64,000 bases of DNA from Mrakia gelida (Eukaryota; Basidiomycota; Tremellomycetes; Cystofilobasidiales; Mrakiaceae), in NCBI GenBank assembly GCA_024345305.1, contig BRON01000001.1, forward strand, positions 2,046,001 to 2,110,000, read 5' to 3'. The position numbers were made by a program, and so were the translations under genes. Below are positions 11,893 through 23,187 of the stretch, in pieces. Positions within the stretch are counted from its first letter, which is position 1. Every line of letters starts with the position of its first letter. The notes under the pieces were generated by a model. The model was not told the DNA's origin. It searched no databases and saw nothing but the letters and a program-made list of their open reading frames with translations.

Positions 11893-12653
11893 CTACGACC
11901 TCCCCGGCACCTCTGACGTCCCTTGAGCAGCCGCAACGAGCCCCTCTCCTCCCTCCTCTGATGCTGCCTTCCTCGCACCCTTCTCCTTGTTGTAGATCTC
12001 GAACGGATCCTCCCCTTTCGCCTTAGCGTCCTCGATCAAAGCGTGCACCCGCTTCTCGTTCTTGAGGTCTCGGACGATGGCTAGTTTGCAGTGCTGGCAG
12101 ATGTTGGCGTGGAGTTTGGGTCGACCACAGGCTCGGCAGGCGACGATGGCTGAGAGGGAGGAGGAGGGGAGAGAGGAAGTGGTGGTGAAGGGGAGAAAGA
12201 GAGGGAGAACGAGACAGAGAGTGGGTGGTCAGCGTTCGAGGTCTCTCGTACGAGTGAGGAGGGGAATCTAGAGACAAGTGATGCGATGGCGATGGACGAA
12301 GGAACGAAGGAAGGGAAAAAGAACGAGCTCAACTCACCCAAGTTGTCCTTCAACTGCTTGTGCGTCGCTCTTCTCCTCTTCTTGGAATGAGACGTTCGAG
12401 TCTTGGGGACAGCCCGAAGAATAGCAGGGAACATCTCCCACAGTCCACGAAGGAGGGATCGCAGAGCGAGGCCGGTGACGGCGCTGCTCGACGAGGAGGA
12501 GGAGGAGGGGGAAGGGAAGGATCGGGAGGAGGAGGGAAGAGCGAGGGAGGAGAAGAGGGAGGTGGACGAGGGAGAGTTGCTGGAGTTGAAGAGGGATTTG
12601 AGGAGGGAGGAGGAGGTTCGCGAGGCGGAGGGGCTAAGGTGAAGGGAGGCCAT
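11893..12653 (-). CDS. MRPL32: Mitochondrial ribosomal protein bL32m
   Basis: Two exons on the minus strand. Exon 1 (12653-12338) begins MASLHLSPSASRTSSSLL, a Ser/Arg-rich presequence without acidic residues. It continues into AVPKTRTSHSKKRRRATHK, the hallmark N-terminus of mature bL32 (VPKxxTSHSRKRxRxAHK). Exon 2 (12149-11893) gives the zinc ribbon ACRACGRPKLHANICQHC with two CxxC pairs. A C-terminal extension DLKNEKRVHALIEDAKAKG follows, and the stop is TAG at 11895-11893. The spliced junction NL|AIVACRACG keeps frame. bL32m sits in the large mitoribosomal subunit; in yeast its presequence is removed by the m-AAA protease. The protein is longer than bacterial L32 (about 57 residues), as is usual for fungi. 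Motif order and spacing make this call strong. Confidence 0.9.
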
Positions 12654-14239
12654 GGCTGTAGTGAAATGGTTGACGACGTTGGGTAGGAAAGGAGGAACGG
12701 AAGGTCAAGTCGAGAAGTGAAGAGGTCAAAAGCGGAGATTGAAAAACGAGCGAGGAGAAGAGCCATCTCCTCGAGCAAGGAAATATTTTCACGAAGTCGC
12801 TTTTCTGCGAACGTGAAGATCGATGTATTAACTATCACTTTCGCTGCGAGTCCAAAACATCTTTTACCGTCAGAAGGTGAGTTAGTGAGCTCTGAAGATC
12901 GGAAGTCGATGAGCTCGCGATTTTGAGGTCGACGAGGAGGACCTTCACTTCTCGACGCGTCCATTTTTTCGCGAAGGGTTTCGGAACCTGAAAAGTGTCA
13001 ATACGACTAAGATCATCGATTGAACTTTGCTCTCGAGGTTCAACGGTGCCAGATACTCTATCAGAGAGGGTGGGTGGGGAGGAGGGAGGGGCAAGGTTTT
13101 CTCGCCTGGAGCGCTTGCATGCTCTCGTTCTCGATGGATCTAGCTCGCCCTGGACCTCGCGAACAGCTGGATCTTCTTTCTCTGCTGGATCCCAACAGTC
13201 AACAACTCGTCACGCAGCAGCAGCAACAGCCTTCGAGTGTGCTGACCTCGAAATTTCGCCCTGCGGGCCCTGCGAACCCTTCAGCCTTCGTTGGGCTGCT
13301 CTCTTCTTCTCCTCCAACAATTACAATCAAGGCGTTCGTCCCCCCAAGTTTTTCGCTTCGACCACCTCCCAGACCACCGTACTAACCTCTCCTCCTCTCC
13401 TTTCTACTCTCCAGGGACATAAAAGTTCGATCCCATCTTCTCAATAGAAGAGATCGCGTTCCCGTTCTCCAGAGTAGATACGTCTCGCTCCTTTCTCTTT
13501 ACTCGACCTTCGCCGTTCGTTCGATCCTTCCTTCATGCCTGCTTCGACCCTTTCCCGAATTCTGCCCTCTTCCTCTCTCTCGGGAGTTGATCTGCGTGCG
13601 CATATGAGGGGTTAGGGACGGAGTGGGAAGTTGGAGGGTTAGGCGGTCGAGGTCGGTGGGAGGGTGTGCATCCTGGGGAGCAGACGGACATCCACCACCC
13701 CTTTGGTAAGCTTGGTTCTTCGTTCTTTCTTTGGAGGAAGGAAGGGAGAGGAAGCGTGCCGTTTCTATTGTCATGTTAGTTCGAGTCTGTGTCTTGGTTG
13801 GGTTGGGAAAGAGAGAGAAGGAAGGAAGAAGGGAAGGAAGGGGAGTCGAGCTGGCTGAGCTCTTCTTTTCTTCGTTGAAGGTCTCCATCCTCGGTCTGCC
13901 TGCATCTCTCGTTCGTGAAAACTTTTCCCTGCCATCACACGAAGACTTCTCTCACCTTCAGAAGTTTCTGTAGAGATGAGGTTCTTCCGCTTACGAGAAA
14001 AACCGATGGAAAGAGAGGCCGGCGAGCTGGCTCCGTCTTCGACCTGACCTTCTCGCTCGCTCTCGCCTCCAACGACAACAACCTCCCATCCTTCGGTTTA
14101 AACCAAAACCTTCTCTTCCACCTCTCCATCGATCGCTCTTTCATCGAGCACCACCAACAAATCAACCCAAACCTTCCGCTCACCCCATCACTCGCTAGCT
14201 CCCTCTCTCGTCCATCTCCCTTCGAGGAGCTCCCCTGGA
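12654..14239. other. Long flank between bL32m and the RRM gene; possible 5' exons
   Basis: This is the shared upstream region of two divergent genes. At 13134 an ATG opens MDLARPGPREQLDLLSLLDP followed by a poly-Gln run (about 13215-13230). It could be a first coding exon of the RRM protein, but no clean splice path to 14240 was found. 13400-13460 and 13690-13890 contain splice-like signals consistent with leader introns. The rest is C/T-rich sequence without a believable frame. Confidence 0.35.
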
Positions 14240-17200
14240 ATGGTCGACTCTCCTGCCTCCCCTCCTCCCGCTCCTCCTCCTCCTGCGTCTCCCTTACCTC
14301 CCTCTCTCCCTCTAGCAGCCGTCGCTGGCTCTTCGGTCAACCGGTCTTCGAGCGTCCCTCGGCTCGGTGGAGGAGCATCTTCCCAAGGAGGAGGTGGGTT
14401 GTCTCGAGCTGGAAGTGCTGGTCCTCCTTCGTCCGCTCTCAAGGTCCCTTCAGAGCTAGGAGGAGACAAAAGTGGAGATGGATTGGTGAAGGGTGGAGAG
14501 CAGCAGGTCAATGGAGTGAGTTCAGATCTTCTCCGCGTTCAGGAAGAGAGAGAGTCAGAGGGGAGGGGAGGAGGCACAGAGCGAGTCAGCGAGAGTCAGC
14601 CGGCCATCTCGGAGGGTTCTTCTATCCTTCTGGAGCTGGTTCTCTACTCGACAAGAGCTCAACATGAAGGAGAAGACGTTCAGTCGTCTCTACGAGTTCT
14701 CATCCTGTTGAGCCAGTGCCTTCTTCCGAAGGGAGCTCCCTTGGAAGGTTCTAATCGAGAAGCTCGCTCGCTTCCCTTCCCTTCTTCATCTTCACACCTT
14801 TCACCTCCGCTTCATTCTCTTCCTACCTGCCCCGTTCTTCCTATCTTCTCGAGCTGACTCTTCTGCCTCTCGCTTCGTTAATTCAGCACCACGTCGACAT
14901 CGACAAGATCATTCAGATGGCCACCTCGCACTCTCCTCGACCCAACTCCGCTCAACCTCTCTCCCACCCTCTTCGCTCTGGAACACCCAACTCCCAGCAT
15001 CACCAGCAGCAGTCTCAGCAAGGATCCATGATCCAGGATACGAGAATGTGTCTTTTTGTCGGGAATGTACGTTCCTCTCGTTGTAGACGAGCTCGTAGAA
15101 GTCGCTGCGGGAGCTGACGTCCTTCTCGTTTGGTTTCGACTCCAGCTTCCCTTCCGAGTGCGATGGCAGGACGTGAAGGACCTCTTTAGACGAGCCGGAA
15201 CGGTTCTGAGGGCGGATGTGAGCTTGGGGAGTGACAACCGGAGTAGAGGACACGGAACGGTTCTGATGGGAAGTCGAGAAGATGGACTTCGAGCTGTCGG
15301 TGAGTCGCAGACGATCTCGAGTTCATCTTCGTTCTCTAACTTCTTCCTGACTTCTTCGTGGTCTCTTCCTCGCTTCCAGAGATGTTCAACGGATACAACT
15401 GGCAGACTCGAGTCCTCGAGGTCAGGCCGGATCGACTTCCACCAGAGTTCGAGCTTCACGCAGGTCAACCTCCTCTCCTCGCTCCTCACCCCCAGCAGCA
15501 GCAGCAACCTCCCTTCCACAACTCCGGTCCTCTCCATCACCCGATGGGTCAAACCTTCTCTCATCCTGGATCTCGGTCAGCGAGTCCCTACTTCATGAAC
15601 AACGGTCCTCCTCCCCCACCGAACCAAGGAAATCACTACGGATACCCACCGCCTCCCCCTCCTCTTCAATACCACCCTCTCGCCGGTCCTCCCCCTTCCT
15701 CTCGACCACCAGGCTCCTCTCCTCCCTCTTCCCACCCTCTCGTCCCCGCCTCCGTCACCTCCATCGCAGCCCTCCAAGGAACCACCCCTCCAGCGAACGC
15801 CTCAGCTTCCCTCTCGACTCCTACCGCCTCGACCTCAGCTCTCCCTACTCCTCCTCTTTCCAACTCGTCCTCCACGACCAACCACACCCCTACCAACTCT
15901 ACTTCATCCTCCCTCGTCGCTGGGAGCCAGCTTCGGAACGCGTCGAAGTCGCCGGTGGAGGGAGGAGGAGCGACGACGGGAGGAGGAAGAGCAGCTCCGC
16001 CCCCGCCGTTGGGAGCTCTGCCTCCTCCTCCCGCGTTCGGTCAGGTCGGGCATGGGATGCAGCAGGTGTACTCGCAGCAGAACCAGGGTGGGGAGAGGAT
16101 CTCGCCGTCGGCTGCGTTGAGGTTGGGGAGTGGGAATCTGGCTGGGAGAGTGTTGTTCGTTGGGAACGTGAGTTCGACGCGTTGTCTTCGTCTTCGTTCG
16201 CGTACCCTCTTCAAAAAGGCTGACACGCTCTCTCTCGCCTCCTTTTCTCGATAAACAGCTTCCTTACCACATCCAGTGGCAGGATCTCAAGGTTCGTCGA
16301 CTCCCTCGTCTCGCCTTGCTTCCGTCCGCCTTGTCTCGCTGACCTTCGTTCGATCTTCCCTCGTTCTCGCCAACAGGATCTCTTCCGAACAGCAGGCAAC
16401 ATCATCCGAGCCGACGTCGTCCTAGGTCCTGATGGAAGGAGCAAGGGAATCGGACACGTTCTGTTCGCGACGGAGGAGGACGCAGCGAGAGGGATCACGA
16501 TGTTTGATGGGTGAATAGATCTCTCCCCTTCCTTCCTCATCCACGAACTCCACGCTGACTTTACCTTCTCCTTCTCATCCTCCCTCCAGAACCGAGTTCA
16601 ACGGTCGAATCCTCCAAGTCCGCCACGAGACCAACGTCGTCGCTCCTGGTCCGCCTCCTCCTCGTCAACCTCCTCCTCACCAGTACCCTCAGCAGCATCA
16701 GCAGCAACAGTACCAGCCTCAGCAGGCCTACCAGCAACAGCAGCAGCAGCAGCAGCACTACCCGATGCCGAGTCCTCGCCAGCAACTCCCCAACATGAAC
16801 TTCCCTCTTTACGGCTACGAACCTCCCTCTCCCTTCCACGCTCCTCCCTCGCCCTTCTACCCTCCTCCCTCGCCCTTCCACGCTCCCTTCCAGTACCACC
16901 ACCATCAACAAGCACCTCCTCCTACAGAACAGTCGACGATCAAGGAAGGAGAGGTGGTTCCTGCGGGAGGAGAAGCGAGAACGCCGCCAGCTCGAGGAGG
17001 AGGAGCTCAGCATGCTCATCCTGGACCGATCTCGCTTCCTCCCGCCTACCCTGCGTTCGGAGGAGGTGGAGGAGGGAGTGGACCTGGGAGTCCGATGCTC
17101 GGGAGGAACGGAATGCCCATGATGACGCCCTCGATGCCTGCGTTCCAGTTTGGTGCTCCTTTCCAGATGCCTGTGAGTCGACCGACGACGACGCGCTAAG

Positions 17201-18053
17201 AACGAACGAATCGCCTCGCTTCCTCTTCCGCTCTCGCTCTCGAACTGACCTTTCTTCTTCCTTCTCCCTCTTCCTCTTCTCCTCTCTCCCACCTCTCCCC
17301 CTCCTTCCCCCTCTCTTCCAGCAGACCCCCGAATTCTACCCCCACGCCTTCCTCTCCCCCGGTCTAGGACCCATGTCCCCCGACCCTTCCTCCCCTTCCC
17401 ACCCAAACCCTCACCACTCCTCTACCTTCTACCACCACCACACCCACAACCCGTTCCTCAACCCAGCTCCAGGAGCACCTATCTCTCGCTTCCCAAACCA
17501 ACCCAACCAAAACTCCAACGGGTTCCAAAACTTCGACAACCCGATGTTCCCCTCCTCCCCTGGAGGCTACCCCTCCCACCCCAACGGCAACGGCAACGGA
17601 CGTCTGCATCAGAGGATGGAAACGCCCGGAGCTGTCTACTTCCCCGGAGGAGGAGGACCTGGCTTCGAACAGCGGGAGCGAAGCAGTTTCGGAGCCGTGT
17701 TCGAAGGGGAGTTGAACGAGGTGAACGAGGGGAAGACACCTCCTGCTGGTGGACCTCGTTCCTCAGGAGGGGGAGGTAGCGGAGGAGAAGGCTACCCTTT
17801 CCCTGAACTCGTCGACGTCCGAGCGGGAGAGGCTGGTGGAGTAGGGCTTGGGGAGGGAGAAACACCTGGGATTGAGGAACTGCTTGTGGAAGGGTTGAGG
17901 ATCGTGACGGTTCCCGACGAGGCGGAGGTGGTGGTAGACGGTGGGGAGAGACCGAAGAGTGGTGCGGGTGGGGAGGTAGGAGAGGGAGCTGGAGAGAGAC
18001 CGGGGATGGGAGCGAGGAGTTTGAGTAGGAGGAACAGTGGGGGTGGGGCGTGA
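14240..18053 (+). CDS. RNA-binding protein with two RRMs (GBP2/HRB1-like)
   Basis: The ATG at 14240 starts a Pro/Ser-rich leader; the first exon junctions (14510-14885) are uncertain and the true start may lie upstream near 13134. RRM1 starts at about 15045 with RNP2 LFVGN|LPFRVRWQDVKDLF, contains RNP1-like RGHGTVLM, and ends near EVRPDRLPPEF. A long linker rich in Pro, Gln, Gly and Ser follows. RRM2 (about 16145-16620) repeats the pattern: LFVGN|LPYHIQWQDLKDLF, then GIGHVLFA and GRILQVRHE. The C-terminal 450 residues are Gln/Pro/Gly-rich with a poly-Gln run at about 16735-16755, and stop at TGA 18051-18053. The WQDLKDLFR-AG signature resembles the GBP2/HRB1 family of poly(A)+ RNA-binding and export proteins; that assignment is from recall. 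Both RRMs carry an intron at the same place inside RNP2. Confidence 0.8.
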
Positions 18054-18486
18054 GTGAGAGGAGACGCGTTGGTTTTTGGGTTTCTCTGTTTTTACGTTTT
18101 GGGCTTTTCTTTCTTTTCATCTCTTATTGATCTCCGTTGTTCGTCTTCGCTTCACACACATCACATCCTCTTGAGAGAAGAAGAAGAAGAAGAAGAAGAA
18201 GAAGGAGCCAGAGTCGACGCATGTGCTCGGTCTCGTCTTTTGTTCGTTTAAAAGGGGCGAGAGAGCGAAGTGCATGAGAGAGAGAGAGAGAGGAACTGAG
18301 ACGAGCTACCGAGAGTACAGAGGAGATGAGGGAAGAGAAGGTCGTGAAGAGCGTAAGGAAGAAAGAAACGAACGAGAGACTGAGCGAGAGCGAGGAAAGA
18401 TGAGGCGGAGAACTGATGAGATCAACGGAGGAGACGAAACGAAGGCGAGAAAGCGAGAGAGCGAGAGAGATGGAGCCATGAGCTAC
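18054..18486. other. Convergent intergenic region, purine-rich on the plus strand
   Basis: It lies between the RRM gene and the converging coiled-coil gene. After a T-rich 3' flank (18070-18125) comes a GAA tract, then about 230 bases of GA-rich sequence with many GAGAG and GAACGAGAG units (18245-18480). The open frame here (MRERERGTETS...) is a low-complexity reading of that tract and is not believed. Confidence 0.45.
18175..18204. repeat. GAA/TTC trinucleotide microsatellite
   Basis: About nine to ten uninterrupted AAG/GAA units lie in the 3' flank of the RRM gene. Length variation between strains would be expected. No function is implied. Confidence 0.85.
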
Positions 18487-19716
18487 TCAGGCGGCGAGGA
18501 CGGCTTTGCTCTGGGAAAGGAGCGAGGAGGGGCGAGAGAACGGGCGGGAGCCATCGTCGAAGTCAGTGACGCGACGAGAGGGAACGAGACGAGACGAACG
18601 AACAACCCACCTTGGCTGCTCCTCGAGTCAAGACGACTCCAACTTGTGTTTCGGCGTACTTCCTCTCGGCTATAGGCATCGAAAGGACGAAACAAACGGA
18701 CGAGAGTCAGCTCGTTCGAGGACGGTCGAGGACGAACGAAGGAGGAGAGACGCGCGAAACTCACCCTCCTGCAGTTCAACCAACCCCTTCGACGTAGCAG
18801 CGACGGCGACGTCCCACTTCTTGGCTTGGGTAGACTGTTGAACCTCGAGGTCGACGATGAACTTCTACGGTCCGATAAGGAGGAGGAAACGAGGTGAGCG
18901 CGAGGCCCAGGGAGGGAGCGGAGACGAGGACGACGACGAGATGAGCACTCACGACGAAGTTTCGTTCGAGCTCGAGGAGTTCCTTCTCGATGGCTATGAG
19001 GTCGTCTGATTCGTGCTTGACATCGGCGACGAAGACGGTGTAGAGGTCCTCGCTGTGAAGAAGGGAGGAGAGAGAGAGGAGGGAGGGAGGAGTCAGGTCG
19101 AGCTCGACGAGAGCAAGTGGCGAGAGAGGTGAAGGGATGGATCGGAAGACGAACAAGCCCTTCAACCTATCCGAGCGGATGGATTCATGTTTGGTTTCCT
19201 GTGGTCGAAGAAACAGGCGAAGATCAGCTCAAACAAACGAAGGAAGGGTGGCGACGAGAGGGAGGAAGGTCGAGCTCACGAGGGAAGTCTTCTCCTTCTG
19301 CATGGAAGCCAGAGCATCCTTGACTCGTTTCCTCTGTCGTCGAAACTCGTTGGCTGCGAATCATCAGCGAGCAAGACCATGTGAGCTTCCGAACTATACG
19401 AGGAGAGAGGGGAAGGAAGGTGGAAGAGAAGGAGGAGGAGATGGAGGGACGAGCTCGACCTTTGACCTCGGCGAGAAACGTCTCGAACGACACGACTCTG
19501 TTAGACGTTTCGAGGTCAGCCAAAGAAAAGATCTAGAGAGAGGGTGAGATGGCCTCACGCATCCTCTGATCCTGAGCTTCCCTGGAAACGAGGAAGGGAA
19601 GGAGGTCAGCTCGAGAACGAAGGTAGGGAGGAGGAGGGAGCAGGCGAGCAACTGACCTGCGACGAAGCTGGCTCCTTCGGTGCTGGTTTGGCCTTAGCCT
19701 TCGATTTCCCAGCCAT
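18487..19716 (-). CDS. Small basic, coiled-coil protein of unknown function
   Basis: Minus strand. It starts MAGKSKAKAKPAPKEPASS (19716) and ends GAAK|SKAVLAA with TGA at 18489-18487. About eight short exons include RVVSFETFLAEVK, ANEFRRQRKRVKDALASMQ, ETKHESIRSDRLKGLFVF, EDLYTVFVADVKHESDD, IEKELLELERNF and KFIVDLEVQQSTQAKKWD. The product is about 170-180 residues, charged and mostly helical with coiled-coil heptads, and has a Lys/Ala/Pro N-terminus of the kind seen in nuclear or ribosome-associated proteins. No signal peptide or membrane span is present. It shares a 220-bp divergent promoter with the RAP1-like gene. I do not recognise the family. The last three junctions keep frame, so the exon chain is likely right. 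Confidence 0.65.
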
Positions 19717-19936
19717 GCTTGTACTGGGAGGAGGGAGAAGAAGAGATGGGCAAGGGTGGATGAACGAAAAGAAGGGAAGGGAAGGGGGCACGAGAAGGAG
19801 AGGCAAGATGGAGTTCGAGATTCGGGAGACGTCGACCTCCAACGAACCGTCATCTCGTCCGTTTCGACCCCATTTTTTCTTCGGATGGGAACTCCCTCTT
19901 CGACAGGATCTTGATCAAACATCAGCAGACACGACC

Positions 19937-22908
19937 ATGAGCTCTCTCGACGTCTCCAAAGAGGAAGGTCCGAACGAGCATCAACCCATCCCTGCCTCCT
20001 CCTCCCTCCCTTCCTCCTCGTCAACCTCGACCTCTTCCTCCCACGCTTCCTCCTCCCTCCTCTGGCCCTTCTCGGCTCCAAACCTCACCTTCTACTTCGA
20101 TCCTTACTCCGCCAAAGCTGCAGCCTTCAAAACCAACTTCGAGGTGAGCTCACAGCGTCCATTTCCTTCCTTCGCTTCGTTGAAGGAAGGTTGAGCTCGC
20201 ATCCGCTCCTCCTCCCTCCCTCCCTCGTCCTCTCTCTGATCTGACCTCCCTTCCTTCTTTCATTCATCTTCAGAGGAAAGCCCTCAAATCCAACTCCCTC
20301 TCCTCCTTCACCTCCAACCCCTCCTCAGCCTCGTACATCCTCCTCGACCCTGATTGCGACGAGAACGTTCAACTCCGCTCCCTCCCTCATGTCGTCGCTC
20401 TGGAGTGGTTCAAGGACTCCTTCCTCGCTGAGGAGGCTCTTCTCGAGAAGGACTACGCTCTGCCTCAACCAATCGAACTGGAGGAACTCGAGGAAGAGGA
20501 AGAGGACCAGGAGGACTTGGTCGAGGACGAGGAGGACGACCCAACACTCTACGTCGACGCTCGATACGCTAGTCGCGGAGCATGGCTCGCTCGAGAGGAG
20601 GAGGACCTCGTTCGATTCCTGGCTTCGAAACCTCCTCATCGAGATGAGGGCGGTCGGACCGTTTGGGAGCAGTACGCGAAGATGGTGAGTCTCGCTGAAG
20701 CTAACTCGACGTCGTCACCCAAACCTTTGAATCCTCACCTTGCTCTTTCACTTTTTCCTTACCGCTCGTCAGCATCCCGCTCGTACCGCCGACGCCTACA
20801 AGTCTCGTCTCAAGGACAAGCGAGCCTATTTCGAGGCTAGAATTGCTGAGCTTCAAGCTGCTGAGGAGGAGGAGGAGATGGACGTTTGGGTTGAGATTGA
20901 GGTTGAGGCACCAGAGGTACAGCAAGAGGAGGAGGGTAGGAGTGGCAGCAGTAATAACGAGTGAGTCTTAAGACTCATCTTCTCGTTTGGCTTCGGCGAG
21001 AGTGATGGCTCACTCGCTTTCGTTCGTCGTTCCTTGCAGGGGATCAAGTCCTCCCGTCCAAGCTCGTCGTCGCCTTCGTCCAAATCGATACAGGACGAGC
21101 AACTCTTCTGGTTCTGGATCCGGATCCGAGTACGCTGCTTCGAGTCATGGGAGCTTTGTGAAGGAGGATCGAGAGAAACCGTCGTCGTCAGAGGAGGAGG
21201 AGGAGGAGGAAGCAGAGGAGTCGGACTCGTCGGACGCGTCGTCGGAACTCGAGGTTCAGCACGCTCTCCTCTCCCACAACAGGTGAGTTCGAGCTTTGCC
21301 TTTAACTCCTTGAAGCCACGGAAGCTAAATCAAAACGTCTTCGGTCGTTCGTTTCTCTGCAGCTCGCCTTCCTCGTCGTCGTCGTCGCCCAAGAAAGCTT
21401 CGCTCTGGACGAAGTCGGAGAAGAAGAAACTCGCCTCGCTCATCTTCGAATCACCCGACGGTACCTTCACCGCGGCGGCTCGTCTGTTTCATGAACTCGT
21501 GAGTGTTCTCTACTTCCTGCGTCTAAACACGTCAACCTCCTCGTTCCGTTTCGTTTCCTGATCACTCGTCTCCTTCGATCTTCCGTTCAGCACCCTCACC
21601 GAACCGTCAAAGCCATCCTCGAACATCGTCGAATCAACAGAGACACCTACGAGCGCTACGTCCGACGTCTTCGAGATCGAGAGGAAGAGTCAAGATCGGA
21701 GGAGGACGAAGAGGACGAGGATGGCATCAGCAACGACTCCAGCTCCGAGGACGACACCGAAGCAGACGCGGACGTCGGTCCCTCATCAGTCGATCAGTCG
21801 CACACCCGATGGAGCGAGGAGGAGGATCAGGACTTCGTGAGGATGCTCGCTCTTCGAGGAGAGGGGAGTCTGAGAGATGTGTACAGAGCTTTCGCTGTCT
21901 TCGCTGTCAAGGTGAGTTTCGCTTTCCCCTTCGAAGGCTCCACGTTCGAAGAGGGTCCGAGCTGACCTCGCTGTCCTCTCTTTTCTGCAGTACCCTGGAC
22001 GTGGAAGCAGCGCCTGTGTAAGGCGACATCAAAAGTACAGGGATCGGATCGATCGGGAGATCAAGGAGATCAGGAAACGAGAGAAGGGGAAGTCGAGAGG
22101 ACGAGCGATTTCGGAGTCGGTCGAGCTTTCGGAGGAGGAGGAGGAGCAGGAGCAGGGCCCCGTCGCCTCTTCGTCGAACTCACCCATCAAGAGGGCTCGC
22201 TCTCACCACGGCTCATCCGCCTCGCCGTCGAAGAAGAGGAGAATCAGGGTCGAATCTCCCTCTCCTCCTCCTCAGCCTCCCTCCAACGCCGTCGCGTCCT
22301 CGTCCTCGTTCTCGTCCTCCTTCTTCGCGCTCAACCCTCCTCCATCACAACGTCGCGTCTCCTTCTCCTTACCCTCGTCCTCCAATCACCACAACCCGTC
22401 CTTTTTCGATCAACGTCCTCGTCCGCCTCCCTTCCAGCCGGCCAACTACCAGCAACTCCCTCCCGTCCCTCCCGCTCCCGCTCCCGCTCCTCCTCCTCCT
22501 CCCCAACCTCACCCTCACCCTCCTCGTCCCCTCGAACCCCCCTCCTTCCTCATCATCGGCACCAAATCCTCCACCTGCCCTCCCTCCTCGTCAACTTGGT
22601 GTTTCTTCTGCGGAAACGACGAGTCTCAGTCGAACTCGTTCACCCTGCTCTCGCTCGCGACGAAGAGTTTGAATGATTCGACGAAGGTGGTGAGCGTTCC
22701 CGGGAGGTTGGCGTGTGAGAGTTGTCAGAGGACGTATGAGAGGAGGCTTGGAGAAGCAAATGAGGCTGGGGCTTGGTTGAGAGCGAAAGAGGGAGAGGGG
22801 GGAGGGGAGGGAGAGGAGGAGCGGGAGATGGGGAGGTTGAGTTGGGCGACGGAGAGGTTGGTGGCCGAGGGGTTGGAGAGGAGGAGAGTGAGAGTTGAGG
22901 GGAGATAG
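19937..22908 (+). CDS. RAP1-like protein: BRCT, three Myb/SANT-like units, C-terminal Cys pairs
   Basis: Begins MSSLDVSKEEGPNEH at 19937 and stops at 22906-22908; about eight exons and 830 residues. Residues ~45-135 look like the divergent BRCT of RAP1 (FYFDPYSAKAAAF ... VVALEWFKDSFLAEE). An acidic run follows, then a RAP1-type Myb domain: AWLAREEEDLVRFLASKP ... WEQYAKM|HPARTADAYKSRLK, with the aromatic and His-Pro-xRT pattern of that domain. Two more Myb/SANT-like units follow: SLWTKSEKKKLASLIF ... HPHRTVKAILEHRR and TRWSEEEDQDFVRMLALRG ... KYPGRGSSACVRRHQ. After a Pro-rich linker with basic patches (SKKRRIR) comes CFFC-x(~40)-CESC near 22600-22730, a candidate zinc ribbon. RAP1 proteins bind telomeres or telomeric partners and regulate transcription. 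The BRCT-Myb order supports the call; the extra units and Cys pairs are unusual. Confidence 0.72.
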
Positions 22909-23187
22909 GAGTGGTGGGGTGTTGAGGCGTTTTCTTGCTTTTGTGTTTTGCTTTTCGTAGTCTATTATCGTTTTGTTCGCGTACTCTTCGTTTTCCTCGT
23001 TTTGTGTTACCGTTGCGCCTCTCCCTCTGAGGCCCTGCCTTTCCTCTCTTCCCCGACAGCTACCTAGTAGTAACGAACGTCTGCGATCTCCCTTGTCTCT
23101 CTTGCTGGCCATCGAGGAGCAAAGAAACGAAGGACGTTTCAAGAGGGCGAGCGACGCGTCTTCGCTCTCGAAATGAGAAAGAGCTCA
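22909..23187. other. Convergent 3' intergenic region
   Basis: About 280 bases between the RAP1-like gene and MED20, with a T-rich 3' flank at 22925-23010. One GACGCGTC lies at about 23153. Nothing else is seen. Confidence 0.4.

Noticed and set aside
18245..18675. Open frame rich in Arg/Glu (MRERERGTETS...)
   Set aside because: It is the reading of a GA-rich low-complexity tract and overlaps the last exon of the minus-strand coiled-coil gene.
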